A stretch of 64,000 nucleotides of DNA from contig DAHXOO010000009.1 of the NCBI GenBank assembly GCA_027364845.1, positions 1-64,000 on the forward strand, written 5' to 3'. Position numbers and translations under genes: made by a program. The notes under the pieces are model-generated. The model saw only the letters and a program-made list of their open reading frames with translations. It was not told where the DNA came from and did no database searches. This document shows positions 8,621 to 17,964 of this stretch, piece after piece. The stretch is from Pseudomonadota bacterium (lineage in GTDB: Bacteria; Pseudomonadota; Gammaproteobacteria; Acidiferrobacterales; UBA6901). The stretch's first letter is position 1. Every line of letters starts with the position of its first letter.

Positions 8621-9598
8621 TTAGCGCAAGCGCGGCACGGGTTGAAACAGATCGGTTTCGAACCGTTGAGCGATACTCGCGCCGACACGTCCCGCCACAC
8701 GATCGAAGAAATTCTGCTGAACCGTGAAATCAACGATGTGCTTGGCACCGATGACTTCGCGCGCGATGTAGCGGGTGGTGCCGAATCCGTCAATCAAGCC
8801 GAGCTTTTTGGCGTCTTCCCCGGTCCAGAACAGACCGCTGAACAGATCTTTGCTGTTCTTGAGTGCGCTGCCGCGACCCTGTTTGACGGCATCGATGAAC
8901 TGCCGGTGGATCTCGTGCAGCATGCCCAGCGCATAATGCTGCTCCTTCGGGGTCAGCGGCGAAAACGGGTCGAGTATGCCCTTGTACCGGCCGGCGGTAA
9001 GCAGACGTCGCTCGATTCCGAGCTTGTGCATCGCATCGACAAAGCCGAAACCATTGATCAGCACACCGATCGAACCGACAATGCTGGCCGGGTTCGCATA
9101 AATCTTCTTGGCACCAGCGACCGCGTAGTAGCAGCCCGAAGCGCACTCGTCGCTAATCACGGCATACAGCGGAATCTTCGGATATTTCCGGCGCAACCGC
9201 CTAATCGCGTTATAGATGTCCGCGGCCTGCACCGGACTGCCGCCTGGACTATTCGCACTCACGATCACCCCGGCGGTCTGCTTGCTGGCGAACGCAGCGC
9301 GTAGCCCGGAGATGACGTTGTCGGCGCTGGCGTTGCTGCTGGCGGAAATCACGCCATCGAGGTCTACCATGGCCGTGTACCGCCCGGCCAGCGCTGTCTC
9401 ACTCCAGCTGCCTGCCTCGAACAGGGCCACGACGCTGATCACCAGCACAAGTAGCAGCAGCTTGAAAAAGATCCCCCAGCGGCGCGACTTGCGCTGTTCA
9501 TTCAATGCCGCAAATGCCAACCGCTCCAGGACATCGCGCTCCCAGTGATCGCGGTTGCCCTCTCCAGCGCTATCCGGTTCTGCGTTGTTTTCCGTCAT
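8621..9598 (-). CDS. sppA: signal peptide peptidase SppA/SohB family (S49)
   Basis: A 325-residue membrane-anchored serine protease that clears signal peptides or membrane protein fragments at the periplasmic face of the inner membrane. One transmembrane segment is visible near residues 45-62 (FFKLLLLVLVISVVALF). The short-form SppA catalytic dyad is present: Ser in DECASGCYYAV and Lys in AGRYKGILDPF. The GSIGV motif is also present. It is the last gene of the minus-strand run rluC-HAD-Rieske-sppA and starts 18 bases after the Rieske gene. Confidence 0.93.
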   Translation of the reverse strand: MTENNAEPDSAGEGNRDHWERDVLERLAFAALNEQRKSRRWGIFFKLLLLVLVISVVALFEAGSWSETALAGRYTAMVDLDGVISASSNASADNVISGLRAAFASKQTAGVIVSANSPGGSPVQAADIYNAIRRLRRKYPKIPLYAVISDECASGCYYAVAGAKKIYANPASIVGSIGVLINGFGFVDAMHKLGIERRLLTAGRYKGILDPFSPLTPKEQHYALGMLHEIHRQFIDAVKQGRGSALKNSKDLFSGLFWTGEDAKKLGLIDGFGTTRYIAREVIGAKHIVDFTVQQNFFDRVAGRVGASIAQRFETDLFQPVPRLR

Positions 9599-9616
9599 TT
9601 TCCAATACTCGCTGTA

Positions 9617-10075
9617 TCAGGTTTTAAGCCCGCCGTTTCGCTCGAACGTGGACAAGTCCCGTCCGAGCCGTATCTCAGCACCAACCAGTTCCAACGGCAC
9701 CCTGACCAGTGCTCTGCCGGTACAGGGTCCATCGATGCAGGCACCGCTGATCGGATCATAGCGCGCACCGTGGCTGGCGCATATCAGGAAGCGCTGCTGC
9801 GCGTCGAAGAATTCACCCTCCATCCAGTCGAGTTCCAGCGCTCGGTGCGCACACTGATTGAGATAGCCGTACGGATAACCCGCGTGGCGAACAACGAACG
9901 CCGATCGGGCCTCTCCGGCGGCGGCCAGCATGAAACGGATCCCACGACCACCGTCCGCCAGTTCATGCGCGTAACATATGAGTTCGCCCGGACGCACGAA
10001 ACGCGCGCCGTCCGCGGTCGGCGATCCAGTCGAATTTGACGCGCTTTGCTGCGACTTCACGAAATCCACTGACAT
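9617..10075 (-). CDS. Rieske [2Fe-2S] domain protein
   Basis: About 152 residues with the two halves of a Rieske cluster site: CAH followed by the second half CASHGARYDP, spaced by about 22 residues. No oxygenase catalytic domain is attached, so this is a stand-alone ferredoxin-like Rieske protein of unknown partner. The start MSVDFVKSQQ overlaps the end of the upstream HAD gene by 19 bases; the ORF is open 13 codons further. A rluC-phosphatase-Rieske-sppA order is common in gammaproteobacteria, which suggests a conserved unit without revealing its role. Confidence 0.88.
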   Translation of the reverse strand: MSVDFVKSQQSASNSTGSPTADGARFVRPGELICYAHELADGGRGIRFMLAAAGEARSAFVVRHAGYPYGYLNQCAHRALELDWMEGEFFDAQQRFLICASHGARYDPISGACIDGPCTGRALVRVPLELVGAEIRLGRDLSTFERNGGLKT

Positions 10076-10707
10076 ACTTCGGAGAACGAGTCGACGCAGC
10101 CGAGCGGCGTACATTCGAGCAGCTGCGCGCGGGTGTGGACGCCGTAGCTCACAGCAAGCGCCGGCACCCCGGCGTTGCGTGCCATCAACATGTCGTAGGT
10201 CGTGTCTCCGACCATCAGTGCACGGTCACGTGACACTCCAGTCTGCTCCAAGATATCTTCGAGCATCTTGGGATGGGGCTTGGAAAACGACTCGTCGGCA
10301 CAGCGGGTGGCGGCAAAGTAGCGTCGCGTGCCGGTCTGATCCAATACCCGATCGAGCCCCCGCCGCGCTTTGCCAGTCGCCACCGCCAGCAGGAAACCCT
10401 CCTGCGCCAGACGCGGAAGCCCCTCCTCCACACCTGCGAACAGCGGCATGTCCGTCTGGTCGAGGCCAAGAAAATGCTCGCGGTAACGCTGCGTGAGACT
10501 CTGTCGCAGTGCGCTCGGCGCCTGCGGAAAGAGCTGTTCCATGGCCTCATCGAGGCCCAGGCCGATGATCTGGCGGATCGCATCGGCCCCGGGATCGGCA
10601 ATGCCCAGATCGGCGGCGGCAGCTGACATGCAGCGCACGATCTTGCGCTCGGAATCCATCAACGTGCCGTCCCAGTCGAATACGATCAGGTCGTAGCGTG
10701 CGTTCAT
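10057..10707 (-). CDS. HAD-superfamily phosphatase, Gph/phosphoglycolate-phosphatase-like
   Basis: A 216-residue HAD subfamily IA hydrolase. Motif I is FDWDGTLMDS, motif II lies at LLAVATGKARRG, the Lys of motif III is in SFSKPHPKML and motif IV is VGDTTYDMLMA. The small helical cap fits phosphoglycolate phosphatase and related enzymes, but the substrate cannot be set from sequence. The start MNARYDLIVFDWDG is chosen because the 42 upstream codons of the ORF do not belong to the fold. It lies 128 bases after rluC in the same direction. Confidence 0.9.
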   Translation of the reverse strand: MNARYDLIVFDWDGTLMDSERKIVRCMSAAAADLGIADPGADAIRQIIGLGLDEAMEQLFPQAPSALRQSLTQRYREHFLGLDQTDMPLFAGVEEGLPRLAQEGFLLAVATGKARRGLDRVLDQTGTRRYFAATRCADESFSKPHPKMLEDILEQTGVSRDRALMVGDTTYDMLMARNAGVPALAVSYGVHTRAQLLECTPLGCVDSFSEVCQWIS

Positions 10708-10835
10708 TGAGCTGCGCCGCAGAATTGCGATCGCTGGATGACCGCCGCGTCGATGCAACCGGGGGCAAAAACCGCTCAGACTTGGCGCCAATGTCCTTGT
10801 GCGATCGCCGGCTCGGAAGGCATGTTCCGCCATGG

Positions 10836-11843
10836 CTAGCGCCGTTCCAGCCGGCGCAGCAGGTCGGCCAGATCTTCGGGCAGGGGCGCTTCGAGCTCTA
10901 GAATGCGTCCCAGCGCCGGATGGTCGAAGCGCAGACGTGCGGCGTGCAGAAACAGGCGCCGCAAACCGAGGGCGTGCGCCCGGGCATTGAATGCCTTGTC
11001 CCCATATTTTTCGTCGCCGGCGATCGGATGCCCGACGTGAGCGGCGTGAACCCGAGCTTGATGGGTTCGCCCAGTGAGCAACTCGATTTCTACCAGAGTG
11101 GCGGCAAAGTCGCTATGCGCCACCCCAACGTAGCGCTGCAGTACGCGAAAGCGGCTGGCTGATTCCTTGCCGGATTCATCAACGTTGACCCGGCGTTCCC
11201 CGGAACGGAGTTCGTACTTGCGCAAAGGCGCAGTCACGGTGCGTACCCCACCGCTCCAACTTCCAGCAAGCAACGCCTGATAGCGCTTGTCGACTTGCCC
11301 GTCGCGCAACATCGCATGCAGGCGCAGCAGAACACTCCGCTTCTTGGCGACCAGCAGACAACCCGAGGTATCGCGGTCGAGCCGGTGCACCAGCTCGAGC
11401 GAGCGCGCCTGCGGGCGCAGCCGGCGCAGCATCTCAATCAGCCCGAGGCTCACCCCACTGCCACCATGCACCGCCAGGCCAGCAGGCTTGTCTATGGCTA
11501 TCAGCGCTTCATCCTCATACAGGATGCGCTGTTCGAGCCAGGCATATTGCGCACCGTCCTGGGTCGACGCCTGCAGCCGCGCCTGGTTCTGAGAGGTCCG
11601 CACCGGCGGAATGCGCACTATGTCGCCGGAGCGGATACGGTAGTCTGCGCGGCTGCGGCCTTTATTAATGCGTACCTCGCCGCGCCTGAGGAGCCGGTAG
11701 ATATGAGTCCTCGGCACCCCTTTCAGCTGGGCAATCAGGAAGTTATCCAGACGTTGCCCGGTGTGTTCGTCGTCCACCTGCACCTGCCTGACGCGCGAAA
11801 CGGGCTCAGGCCGTATTGCCTTTTTGGCTGCTGACATGGGCAA
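10836..11843 (-). CDS. rluC: 23S rRNA pseudouridine synthase RluC
   Basis: Makes pseudouridines in 23S rRNA (positions 955, 2504 and 2580 in E. coli numbering). At 335 residues it has an N-terminal S4 RNA-binding domain (RLDNFLIAQLKGVPRTHIYR, about residues 30-90) and a catalytic domain with the nucleophilic Asp in ELVHRLDRDTSGCLLVAK. It is divergent from rne, exactly as in E. coli, which supports RluC over RluD. MSAAKKAIRP, two codons later, is an alternative start. Confidence 0.94.
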   Translation of the reverse strand: MPMSAAKKAIRPEPVSRVRQVQVDDEHTGQRLDNFLIAQLKGVPRTHIYRLLRRGEVRINKGRSRADYRIRSGDIVRIPPVRTSQNQARLQASTQDGAQYAWLEQRILYEDEALIAIDKPAGLAVHGGSGVSLGLIEMLRRLRPQARSLELVHRLDRDTSGCLLVAKKRSVLLRLHAMLRDGQVDKRYQALLAGSWSGGVRTVTAPLRKYELRSGERRVNVDESGKESASRFRVLQRYVGVAHSDFAATLVEIELLTGRTHQARVHAAHVGHPIAGDEKYGDKAFNARAHALGLRRLFLHAARLRFDHPALGRILELEAPLPEDLADLLRRLERR

Positions 11844-11857
11844 AAATGATAACAGAT

Positions 11858-11886
11858 TTGCAGGGATAGCGATGCGCTGTTATAGT
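11858..11886 (+). promoter_or_regulatory. sigma-70 promoter of rne
   Basis: TTGCAG (11858-11863), a 17-base spacer and TATAGT (11881-11886). It would give a leader of about 360 bases before the rne start, similar in length to the self-regulating leader of E. coli rne. Confidence 0.72.
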
Positions 11887-12161
11887 GAGAACCGTGCCAC
11901 CAGCGCGTCTTGGACATGCTGCGAGGTGCGATGTTGTTCGTTTTTTGCCGGTTTTTGTACCAGGCGCAAGCCTGTTACCGGCCGCAACCGGGATCTTGTC
12001 TGGCTGGCAGCACGTCCGGCAGACCGTAGCCCGGAAGGCCAACTATAGGGTTCCGCACCGCTCACCCGACCGAAGTGGTGCAACGAATAAGACGCCACGG
12101 GACGTAGCGGCCCGGGCGGTAACCACCGCACCCCCATGGGCCGGGCCAATATGAATGTCAT

Positions 12162-12198
12162 GGCCGGCGGGGTGTCATGCCCGTTTTTTTGCTGGCTC
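12162..12198 (+). promoter_or_regulatory. rne: hairpin in the rne 5' leader (possible RNase E autoregulatory element)
   Basis: A 4-bp stem CGGG/CCCG closes an 8-base loop and is followed by seven Ts. An outer pairing GCCGGC with GCTGGC encloses both, leaving the T-run as an internal bulge. This could be a weak attenuator or a structured element comparable to the rne leader hairpins of enteric bacteria. Function is inferred only from position. Confidence 0.35.
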
Positions 12199-12256
12199 CG
12201 GGTGGTCGTCCGCTGGGGTGCCGCATATTGCGCCGGGCGTCAGGAATTTTGGATCA

Positions 12257-14557
12257 ATGAAAAGAATGTTGTTCAACGCAACTCACTCCGAAGAGTTGCG
12301 CGTAGCTATTGTCGACGGTCAGAAACTCATCGATCTCGACATCGAATCTTCCAGCCATCAGCAGAAGAAGGGCAATATCTATAAAGGCAAGGTGACTCGC
12401 GTCGAGCCCAGCCTGGAAGCAGCCTTTGTCGATTATGGGTCCGAGCGCCAGGGTTTTCTGCCGCTCAAAGAAATATCCCGAATGTATTTCCGGGATTATG
12501 ACAACAAGACCCCGATGGCGCAGGTGCGCATCAAGGACGTGATCAAAGAAGGCCAGGAACTGGTCGTACAGGTGGAGAAAGAGGAACGAGGCAGCAAGGG
12601 TGCAGCGCTCACCACTTTCATCAGCCTGGCGGGACGCTACCTGGTCCTCATGCCGAATAACCCCAAAGGCGGAGGCATCTCACGCCGCATCGAGGGTGAG
12701 GAACGCGCTGAAATGCGGGAGGCTATGGCGCAACTGAAGATTCCCGAGGATTATGCCGTCATCATACGGACCGCGGGCATCGGCAAGAGCGCCGAAGAGC
12801 TCCAGTGGGATCTCGATTACCTGATTCATCTGTGGGACGCGATCAGCAAGGCGGCTCAGGAGCGTACGGCTCCATTCCTGATCTATCAGGAGAGCAATCT
12901 CGTGATCCGCGCGATCCGCGATTACCTGCGCCAGGATATCGGCGAGATTCTGATCGACAATCCCGAGGTTCACGAACGCGCGCTCAAGTTCATGCAGCAG
13001 GTTATGCCGCAGAGCCTGAACAGGCTGAAACTGTACCAGGACGAAACTCCGCTGTTCTCGCGCTTCCAGATCGAGCATCAGATCGAGTCGGCGTTTTCAC
13101 GCGAAGTCCGTCTGGAATCCGGCGGCGCAGTCGTGTTCGATCATACCGAAGCGCTTGTGACTATCGATGTGAACTCGGCGCGCGCCACAAAAGGTGCGGA
13201 CATCGAGGAAACCGCCCTCAATACGAATCTCGAGGCAGCCGAGGAGATCGCACGGCAGCTGCGTCTGCGTGATCTGGGTGGCCTGATCGTGATCGATTTC
13301 ATCGATATGACTCCGGCACGCAACCAGCGCGCCGTGGAGAACCAGCTGATCGAGGCGCTGAAGGCTGACCGGGCGCGAGTGCAGGTTGGCCGTATCTCAC
13401 GCTTCGGTTTGCTCGAAATGTCGCGTCAGCGGTTGCGCCCCTCACTGGGGGAGTCGAGCTCTCTGGTCTGCCCGCGTTGCGACGGCACCGGCCATGTTCG
13501 CAGCGTACAGTCCTCGGCACTGCATGTGTTGCGCTTCATCCAGGAAGAAGCAATGAAGGAGAACACTGCGGCGCTGCATGTCCATCTTCCGGTGGAAACT
13601 GCGACCTTCCTGCTCAATGAGAAACGTCACGAGATCAACATCATCGAGACCCGCCTTGGGACTCCAGTGGTGATCATCCCCGACCCGGAGATGGAAACTC
13701 CGCACTACCACGTGCGCCGACTGCGTGGCGAGGAGTATGAAACGGAGGTCGATACACCGAGCTACGAAGTTGAACTCAAGGAGGACGAGGAAGAGGAACC
13801 GCGCCATGCCCGCCCCGTCGCTAACCCGGTCGCAGAGAAACCAGCAGTTGGCCAGATCGCACATGCGGCCGCACCGGTTGCCGCGACTCCGGCCCCGGCA
13901 CCCAGTGAAGGCATGCTGAAACGAATTGCGCGACGGCTGTTCGGAACTGCTGAACCGGAAGTTGCCAAGGTCGCGGAGCGACCACGCGAAACGCCAGCGC
14001 CGCGATCACCGGCGCGCCCGGCCCATGCGCGGCGCCCTGAGTCACGCGAGAAACGCACTCCCCGGCCAGCCCACCCCAGCCAGCAGCGCGTGAACGAATC
14101 CCGTCCGGTAGAAAACCGGCCTGTATCCACACCCGCACCTGCGCCAGGCCATGAAGCGACGCGTTCCGGTGCCGTACCTAAAGAGCGGCCCGAAGGCAGT
14201 CGAGGACGGCGTGGACGGCGTGGACGGCGCAGGCCCACATCATCGCGTCACGACGAGGCGGGAAATCAGTCGGCGACGACGGAACTTGCAACAACCGAGG
14301 GTGCTCCGGGTTCGGTCGAACGCGCGCATAGTCCGGCTCCAGCAAGCCACGAAACCAGTTCGGGTCCGGGTCGGTCTTACCCCAGTCACAAGACGGAGGA
14401 ACACCCTGCCCTACCGACTCCAGTACCTGCCAGTGAGGATCGAGGATCACCGCACGAGGCGGCACCGCCTATGCCCGTGTCGGCACCCGCGATAGTACAG
14501 GTCGAAACCCATGTCGCTGCAGAATCGACACAGTCAGGCTCCAAAACCGACAGCTGA
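12257..14557 (+). CDS. rne: ribonuclease E
   Basis: Endonuclease of mRNA decay and rRNA/tRNA processing and scaffold of the degradosome. The 766-residue protein starts [20 protein letters not shown]. Parts in order: S1 domain (about 38-120), 5' sensor/RNase H region, the metal-binding catalytic Asp in [13 protein letters not shown] (about 303) and LIVIDFIDM (about 346), and the Zn-link CPRCDGTG (about 404). After about residue 520 comes a disordered Pro/Ala/Arg-rich tail with an RNA-binding [12 protein letters not shown] block. The ORF is open 34 codons upstream, but the chosen start matches the family. Its last 24 bases overlap the end of the convergent ATPase gene. Confidence 0.96.
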   Translation: MKRMLFNATHSEELRVAIVDGQKLIDLDIESSSHQQKKGNIYKGKVTRVEPSLEAAFVDYGSERQGFLPLKEISRMYFRDYDNKTPMAQVRIKDVIKEGQELVVQVEKEERGSKGAALTTFISLAGRYLVLMPNNPKGGGISRRIEGEERAEMREAMAQLKIPEDYAVIIRTAGIGKSAEELQWDLDYLIHLWDAISKAAQERTAPFLIYQESNLVIRAIRDYLRQDIGEILIDNPEVHERALKFMQQVMPQSLNRLKLYQDETPLFSRFQIEHQIESAFSREVRLESGGAVVFDHTEALVTIDVNSARATKGADIEETALNTNLEAAEEIARQLRLRDLGGLIVIDFIDMTPARNQRAVENQLIEALKADRARVQVGRISRFGLLEMSRQRLRPSLGESSSLVCPRCDGTGHVRSVQSSALHVLRFIQEEAMKENTAALHVHLPVETATFLLNEKRHEINIIETRLGTPVVIIPDPEMETPHYHVRRLRGEEYETEVDTPSYEVELKEDEEEEPRHARPVANPVAEKPAVGQIAHAAAPVAATPAPAPSEGMLKRIARRLFGTAEPEVAKVAERPRETPAPRSPARPAHARRPESREKRTPRPAHPSQQRVNESRPVENRPVSTPAPAPGHEATRSGAVPKERPEGSRGRRGRRGRRRPTSSRHDEAGNQSATTELATTEGAPGSVERAHSPAPASHETSSGPGRSYPSHKTEEHPALPTPVPASEDRGSPHEAAPPMPVSAPAIVQVETHVAAESTQSGSKTDS

Positions 14558-17500
14558 TGCAGGCAGCGAGCACGGACCAGCTCGATCGGCGCCACGGCAG
14601 GATGCCGCCGTACTGAAGGAGGAATGGTGCGGGACGGTGCCATTTGTTCGCAGCGTCTGCTGCCAAGGTCGGGATTGTTGGCGCGAAGTCGGCGCTAGCA
14701 CTGGCGGGGGCGTATAGCGCAAGCGATCGGCGTTGTGACTTGCTGCGATATGTGCGCCACCTGCGACGATCACGGGCACCAGTACTACCGCCGCAAGCCG
14801 TTCCGGTCGCAATTGATCATGCGACTGGTATTCGTAGGCAATGGCAAATGCGGCAACCCAGGCCACGCCGAAGCTCAATCCGCCCAGCACGTCCGATAGC
14901 CAGTGCGCGCCGAGGTAGATCCGCGAGAGTGCGATCAGGCCAATCAGCGTGGAGGTAATGAATATGACCCACCTGCGCAAGGCGGGTCGAGCCTGGCGGC
15001 ACAGCAGGAATGCCAGAAAGCCGTAGACGACCGCGCTCATCGTGGTATGGCCGCTCGGAAAAGAGAACTGTTCGGCCCCGCTGTAGAAAGTCCCGGGGCG
15101 CTGTCGATGAAGCGCCAGCTTCAACACGTTTGCCAGCACTTCTGCAATACCAATGGCAGCGAGCCAGTATCCTGCCGTCATCCACAGCCGGCGGATGAGA
15201 AACCACGCCAACGCAACGAGAATCACGGGCAGCAGCACCTGCACATCCCCCAGCTCGGTGGCGACAATCATTACTCGGTCCATTGCAGGGGTGCGCAGCG
15301 ACTGCAGCAGGTGATAGACGAAAGCATCCACGTCGACTAGCCGGGCGTGACTGATGACGTCCTCCAGTACACCGAAGAACAGCCACGTACCCCCGATGAC
15401 AAGCGCTGCCGCGATGGCCAGAAGCCATTTCGGACTTTCCTCGCCGAGCAGCCATTCCGCGATATCCTTAATCCGGAGCGGGCGGCCTTTCATTGACTTT
15501 GATGGAGGATGGGCAGCAATTGTCGAACTCCAGTGCAAGCCACTGACAGCTACGATGATAACCGCGCCCATGACCAGCCATGCTCCCGGCGACAAGATTT
15601 CCAACGCGAAGAATACACGCAGTGATGGCACACTGAGCACCGTCGCGAATGTGGCCACCGTTCCGCCGAGCACAAGCCAGCGAGCCGGTTTGAGCGGCCG
15701 CGCCACGATCGCGAGAACCCATGTGGCGACTGCAAACAGGACAACTGTCGCAGCGGTTCGGTCTTCGCCCAAGCTCGCGCCCAAGTCGGTACGAAAAAGC
15801 GCATAGACCGCAAACGTCGCGCCGGCGACGAACAGACCGCTGAGCACGGCAAAGCGCAGAACACGCTCGACGAAACCGGGACGCGCGCGCTGCGCGTTCT
15901 GTTCGAGCGACAGGAAGAAAGCGGGGATTCCGATCGTCAACGCCCCGACCAGGGTGAGGTGCCGAGGCAGAAACGGGAACGTGACGTCGGCGATGCCGAC
16001 AGCAAGTGCCAGAATCATCGCGTAGACGGTCTTGGTCAGGAACAGAGCTGCCAGCCGCTCGACATTGCCGATCACACGGCGGCCCTCGGCGATGACCGAG
16101 GGCAGGCTGGCGAAGCAATTGTCGAGCAGCACAAGGTGGGAAACGGCCCGGGCAGCCGCGGCACCGGCGCCCATCGCGATACCGATGTCAGCACGCTTAA
16201 GCCCAAGAACGTCGTTTACTCCATCGCCCACCATCGCAACCATGTGACCGTTTTCCTGCAGTGATGCAATGAATGACCGCTTCTGCTGCGGCGATAGCCG
16301 CCCGAAAACCGAGTGCGTCTCCGCCAGACTGGCAAACGCTTCCGAGTTCTGCGATAACGCTCGCGCGTCGATGGGATCATTACCGTGTGTGATTCCAAGC
16401 TGAGTAGCGACCCGGCTGACCGTGACCGGATGGTCACCGGAAATCACCTTGATCGTGATGCCCTGTGATTCGAAATAGCGCAGCGTCTCGGCGGCATCAG
16501 TGCGAACCTGTTCAGTCAACAGCACGAAGGCAACGGGGTCGAGTTCGTCCGGCAGCCGGTCGGACGCAAGACCGTGGCCAGTTCTGGCAAGGAGCAGCAC
16601 GCGTTGCCCCGACTGGACGTGTTCCTCCGCGCGTTGCCGCACGGACTCGCTACCAGGGATACCGTCCAACAACACTTCGGGAGCGCCGAGTACCCAGGTG
16701 CCGAGTTCATGCAGGGCTGCGCCGCTCCATTTGCGCGCCGACGAGAAAGAAACGAAACTGCTGACGGCATGAGGCTGCTCCTCGGGATAAGCACGTCCGA
16801 TCGCCAGCAAGGTGGCATTCGGCTTCGACTCAGCTATGGCAAGGGCAGCAAGCGCGCGCGTCGCATCGGGATGCTCACCGCGCAACATCTCGACGCGCTC
16901 GACCCGGGGTTCGCGCTCCGTCAGCGTCCCAGTCTTGTCAAGACAGATGACATCGACCCTGGCCAGAGTTTCGGTCGCGGAAAGATCTTGGACCAGCGTT
17001 TGGTGGTGGGCCAGTCTGATGGCTCCCACTGCCAGCGCAAGACTGGTCAACAGCACCAGTCCCTCCGGAACCATCGCGACCACGCCAGCGGCAGAGAACA
17101 GCAGTGCGCTGACGATCGCTCCTTGAATCACAAATTGACTGGTAAAAAGGAGCGCGGCGGTAGGCACGATGGCCCATGTGATGTAGCGCAGAATCTGATC
17201 TATCCCTGCCCGCAGCTCGGAATGCGCCAGACTGAACTGTTTGGCTTCGCCGGCAAGGCGCTGACCATAGGATGAAGCCCCAACGCGTGTTGCACGGCAA
17301 CGGCCGCTGCCGGCGACCACGAAGCTTCCCGATAGCACTTCTTCACCGGACTGTTTGAAGACAGCCACCGACTCGCCGGTTAGAAGGGATTCGTCGACTT
17401 CGAGTCCCGCAGCAGCGAGCAATACACCATCGACAACCACTTGATCGCCGCCCGCCAATTCCAGGATATCATCCAGAACGATCTCCGCCGTTGGGATGTC

Positions 17501-17845
17501 TATGCTTTTCCCGGCACGCACCGCGCGAGCTTTGGGCTGACTCACCAACGTGAGATGATCGAGCGTCCATTTAGCGCGCAGTTCCTGGACGATTCCTATC
17601 AGGGCATTGACGATAAGAACCCCCCCAAACAGAGAATCCTGCCAAGGGCCAGTCATCAGAACCACGACAAACAGCGTCCCCAGAAGTGCGTTGAAGCGGG
17701 TAAAAATATTGGCGCGCACGATTTCCAACGCTGTGCGGCTTGCCAGCACCACGACGCGATTCACATCGCCGCGTTCAATACGCGCCCGTACCTCTGAATC
17801 AGTGAGTCCATGAAATTCTGTTGGCAGTGCCTTGTCTGTGGTCAT
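14534..17845 (-). CDS. cation-translocating P-type ATPase fused to a PAP2 phosphatase domain
   Basis: One 1103-residue ORF with two enzymes. Residues about 1-760 form a P-type ATPase: actuator motif TGES (156-159), phosphorylation site DKTGT (303-307), hinge MVGDGVNDV near 540, and an ion-path motif [10 protein letters not shown] near 260 like the CtpE (calcium) branch of actinobacteria. Residues about 790-1040 form a multi-pass PAP2 phosphatase with KxxxxxxRP (909-917), PSGH (930-933) and SRxxxxxHxxxD (974-985) all intact. The ion specificity and lipid substrate are unknown. The last 60 residues are low in hydrophobics and overlap the 3' end of rne; they may be a decayed LssY-like tail. It lies 11 bases after a small ORF that overlaps narK. 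Confidence 0.88.
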   Translation of the reverse strand: MTTDKALPTEFHGLTDSEVRARIERGDVNRVVVLASRTALEIVRANIFTRFNALLGTLFVVVLMTGPWQDSLFGGVLIVNALIGIVQELRAKWTLDHLTLVSQPKARAVRAGKSIDIPTAEIVLDDILELAGGDQVVVDGVLLAAAGLEVDESLLTGESVAVFKQSGEEVLSGSFVVAGSGRCRATRVGASSYGQRLAGEAKQFSLAHSELRAGIDQILRYITWAIVPTAALLFTSQFVIQGAIVSALLFSAAGVVAMVPEGLVLLTSLALAVGAIRLAHHQTLVQDLSATETLARVDVICLDKTGTLTEREPRVERVEMLRGEHPDATRALAALAIAESKPNATLLAIGRAYPEEQPHAVSSFVSFSSARKWSGAALHELGTWVLGAPEVLLDGIPGSESVRQRAEEHVQSGQRVLLLARTGHGLASDRLPDELDPVAFVLLTEQVRTDAAETLRYFESQGITIKVISGDHPVTVSRVATQLGITHGNDPIDARALSQNSEAFASLAETHSVFGRLSPQQKRSFIASLQENGHMVAMVGDGVNDVLGLKRADIGIAMGAGAAAARAVSHLVLLDNCFASLPSVIAEGRRVIGNVERLAALFLTKTVYAMILALAVGIADVTFPFLPRHLTLVGALTIGIPAFFLSLEQNAQRARPGFVERVLRFAVLSGLFVAGATFAVYALFRTDLGASLGEDRTAATVVLFAVATWVLAIVARPLKPARWLVLGGTVATFATVLSVPSLRVFFALEILSPGAWLVMGAVIIVAVSGLHWSSTIAAHPPSKSMKGRPLRIKDIAEWLLGEESPKWLLAIAAALVIGGTWLFFGVLEDVISHARLVDVDAFVYHLLQSLRTPAMDRVMIVATELGDVQVLLPVILVALAWFLIRRLWMTAGYWLAAIGIAEVLANVLKLALHRQRPGTFYSGAEQFSFPSGHTTMSAVVYGFLAFLLCRQARPALRRWVIFITSTLIGLIALSRIYLGAHWLSDVLGGLSFGVAWVAAFAIAYEYQSHDQLRPERLAAVVLVPVIVAGGAHIAASHNADRLRYTPPPVLAPTSRQQSRPWQQTLRTNGTVPHHSSFSTAASCRGADRAGPCSLPASAVGFGA

Positions 17846-17856
17846 GCTCAGATGCC

Positions 17857-17964
17857 TCAGCGCGCTCGGTTACGCACTGCCAGACGATGCAGCTGCTTCG
17901 ACTGTTCCCACCGTGAAAGCAAAAGCAGCACTGCCGTAAGGACGATCGCGTATTTCTTCAGCAC
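17857..17964 (-). CDS. possible 35-residue membrane peptide
   Basis: GTG start overlapping the narK stop (GTGCTGA), preceded by GGGTGGA, and ending 11 bases before the ATPase-PAP2 start. The product has a short Lys-Lys N-terminus, one hydrophobic helix (AIVLTAVLLLLS) and a basic tail. The tight fit between two genes and the membrane-helix pattern argue for a real coding sequence, but there is no recognised family and it may be chance. Confidence 0.4.
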   Translation of the reverse strand: MLKKYAIVLTAVLLLLSRWEQSKQLHRLAVRNRAR

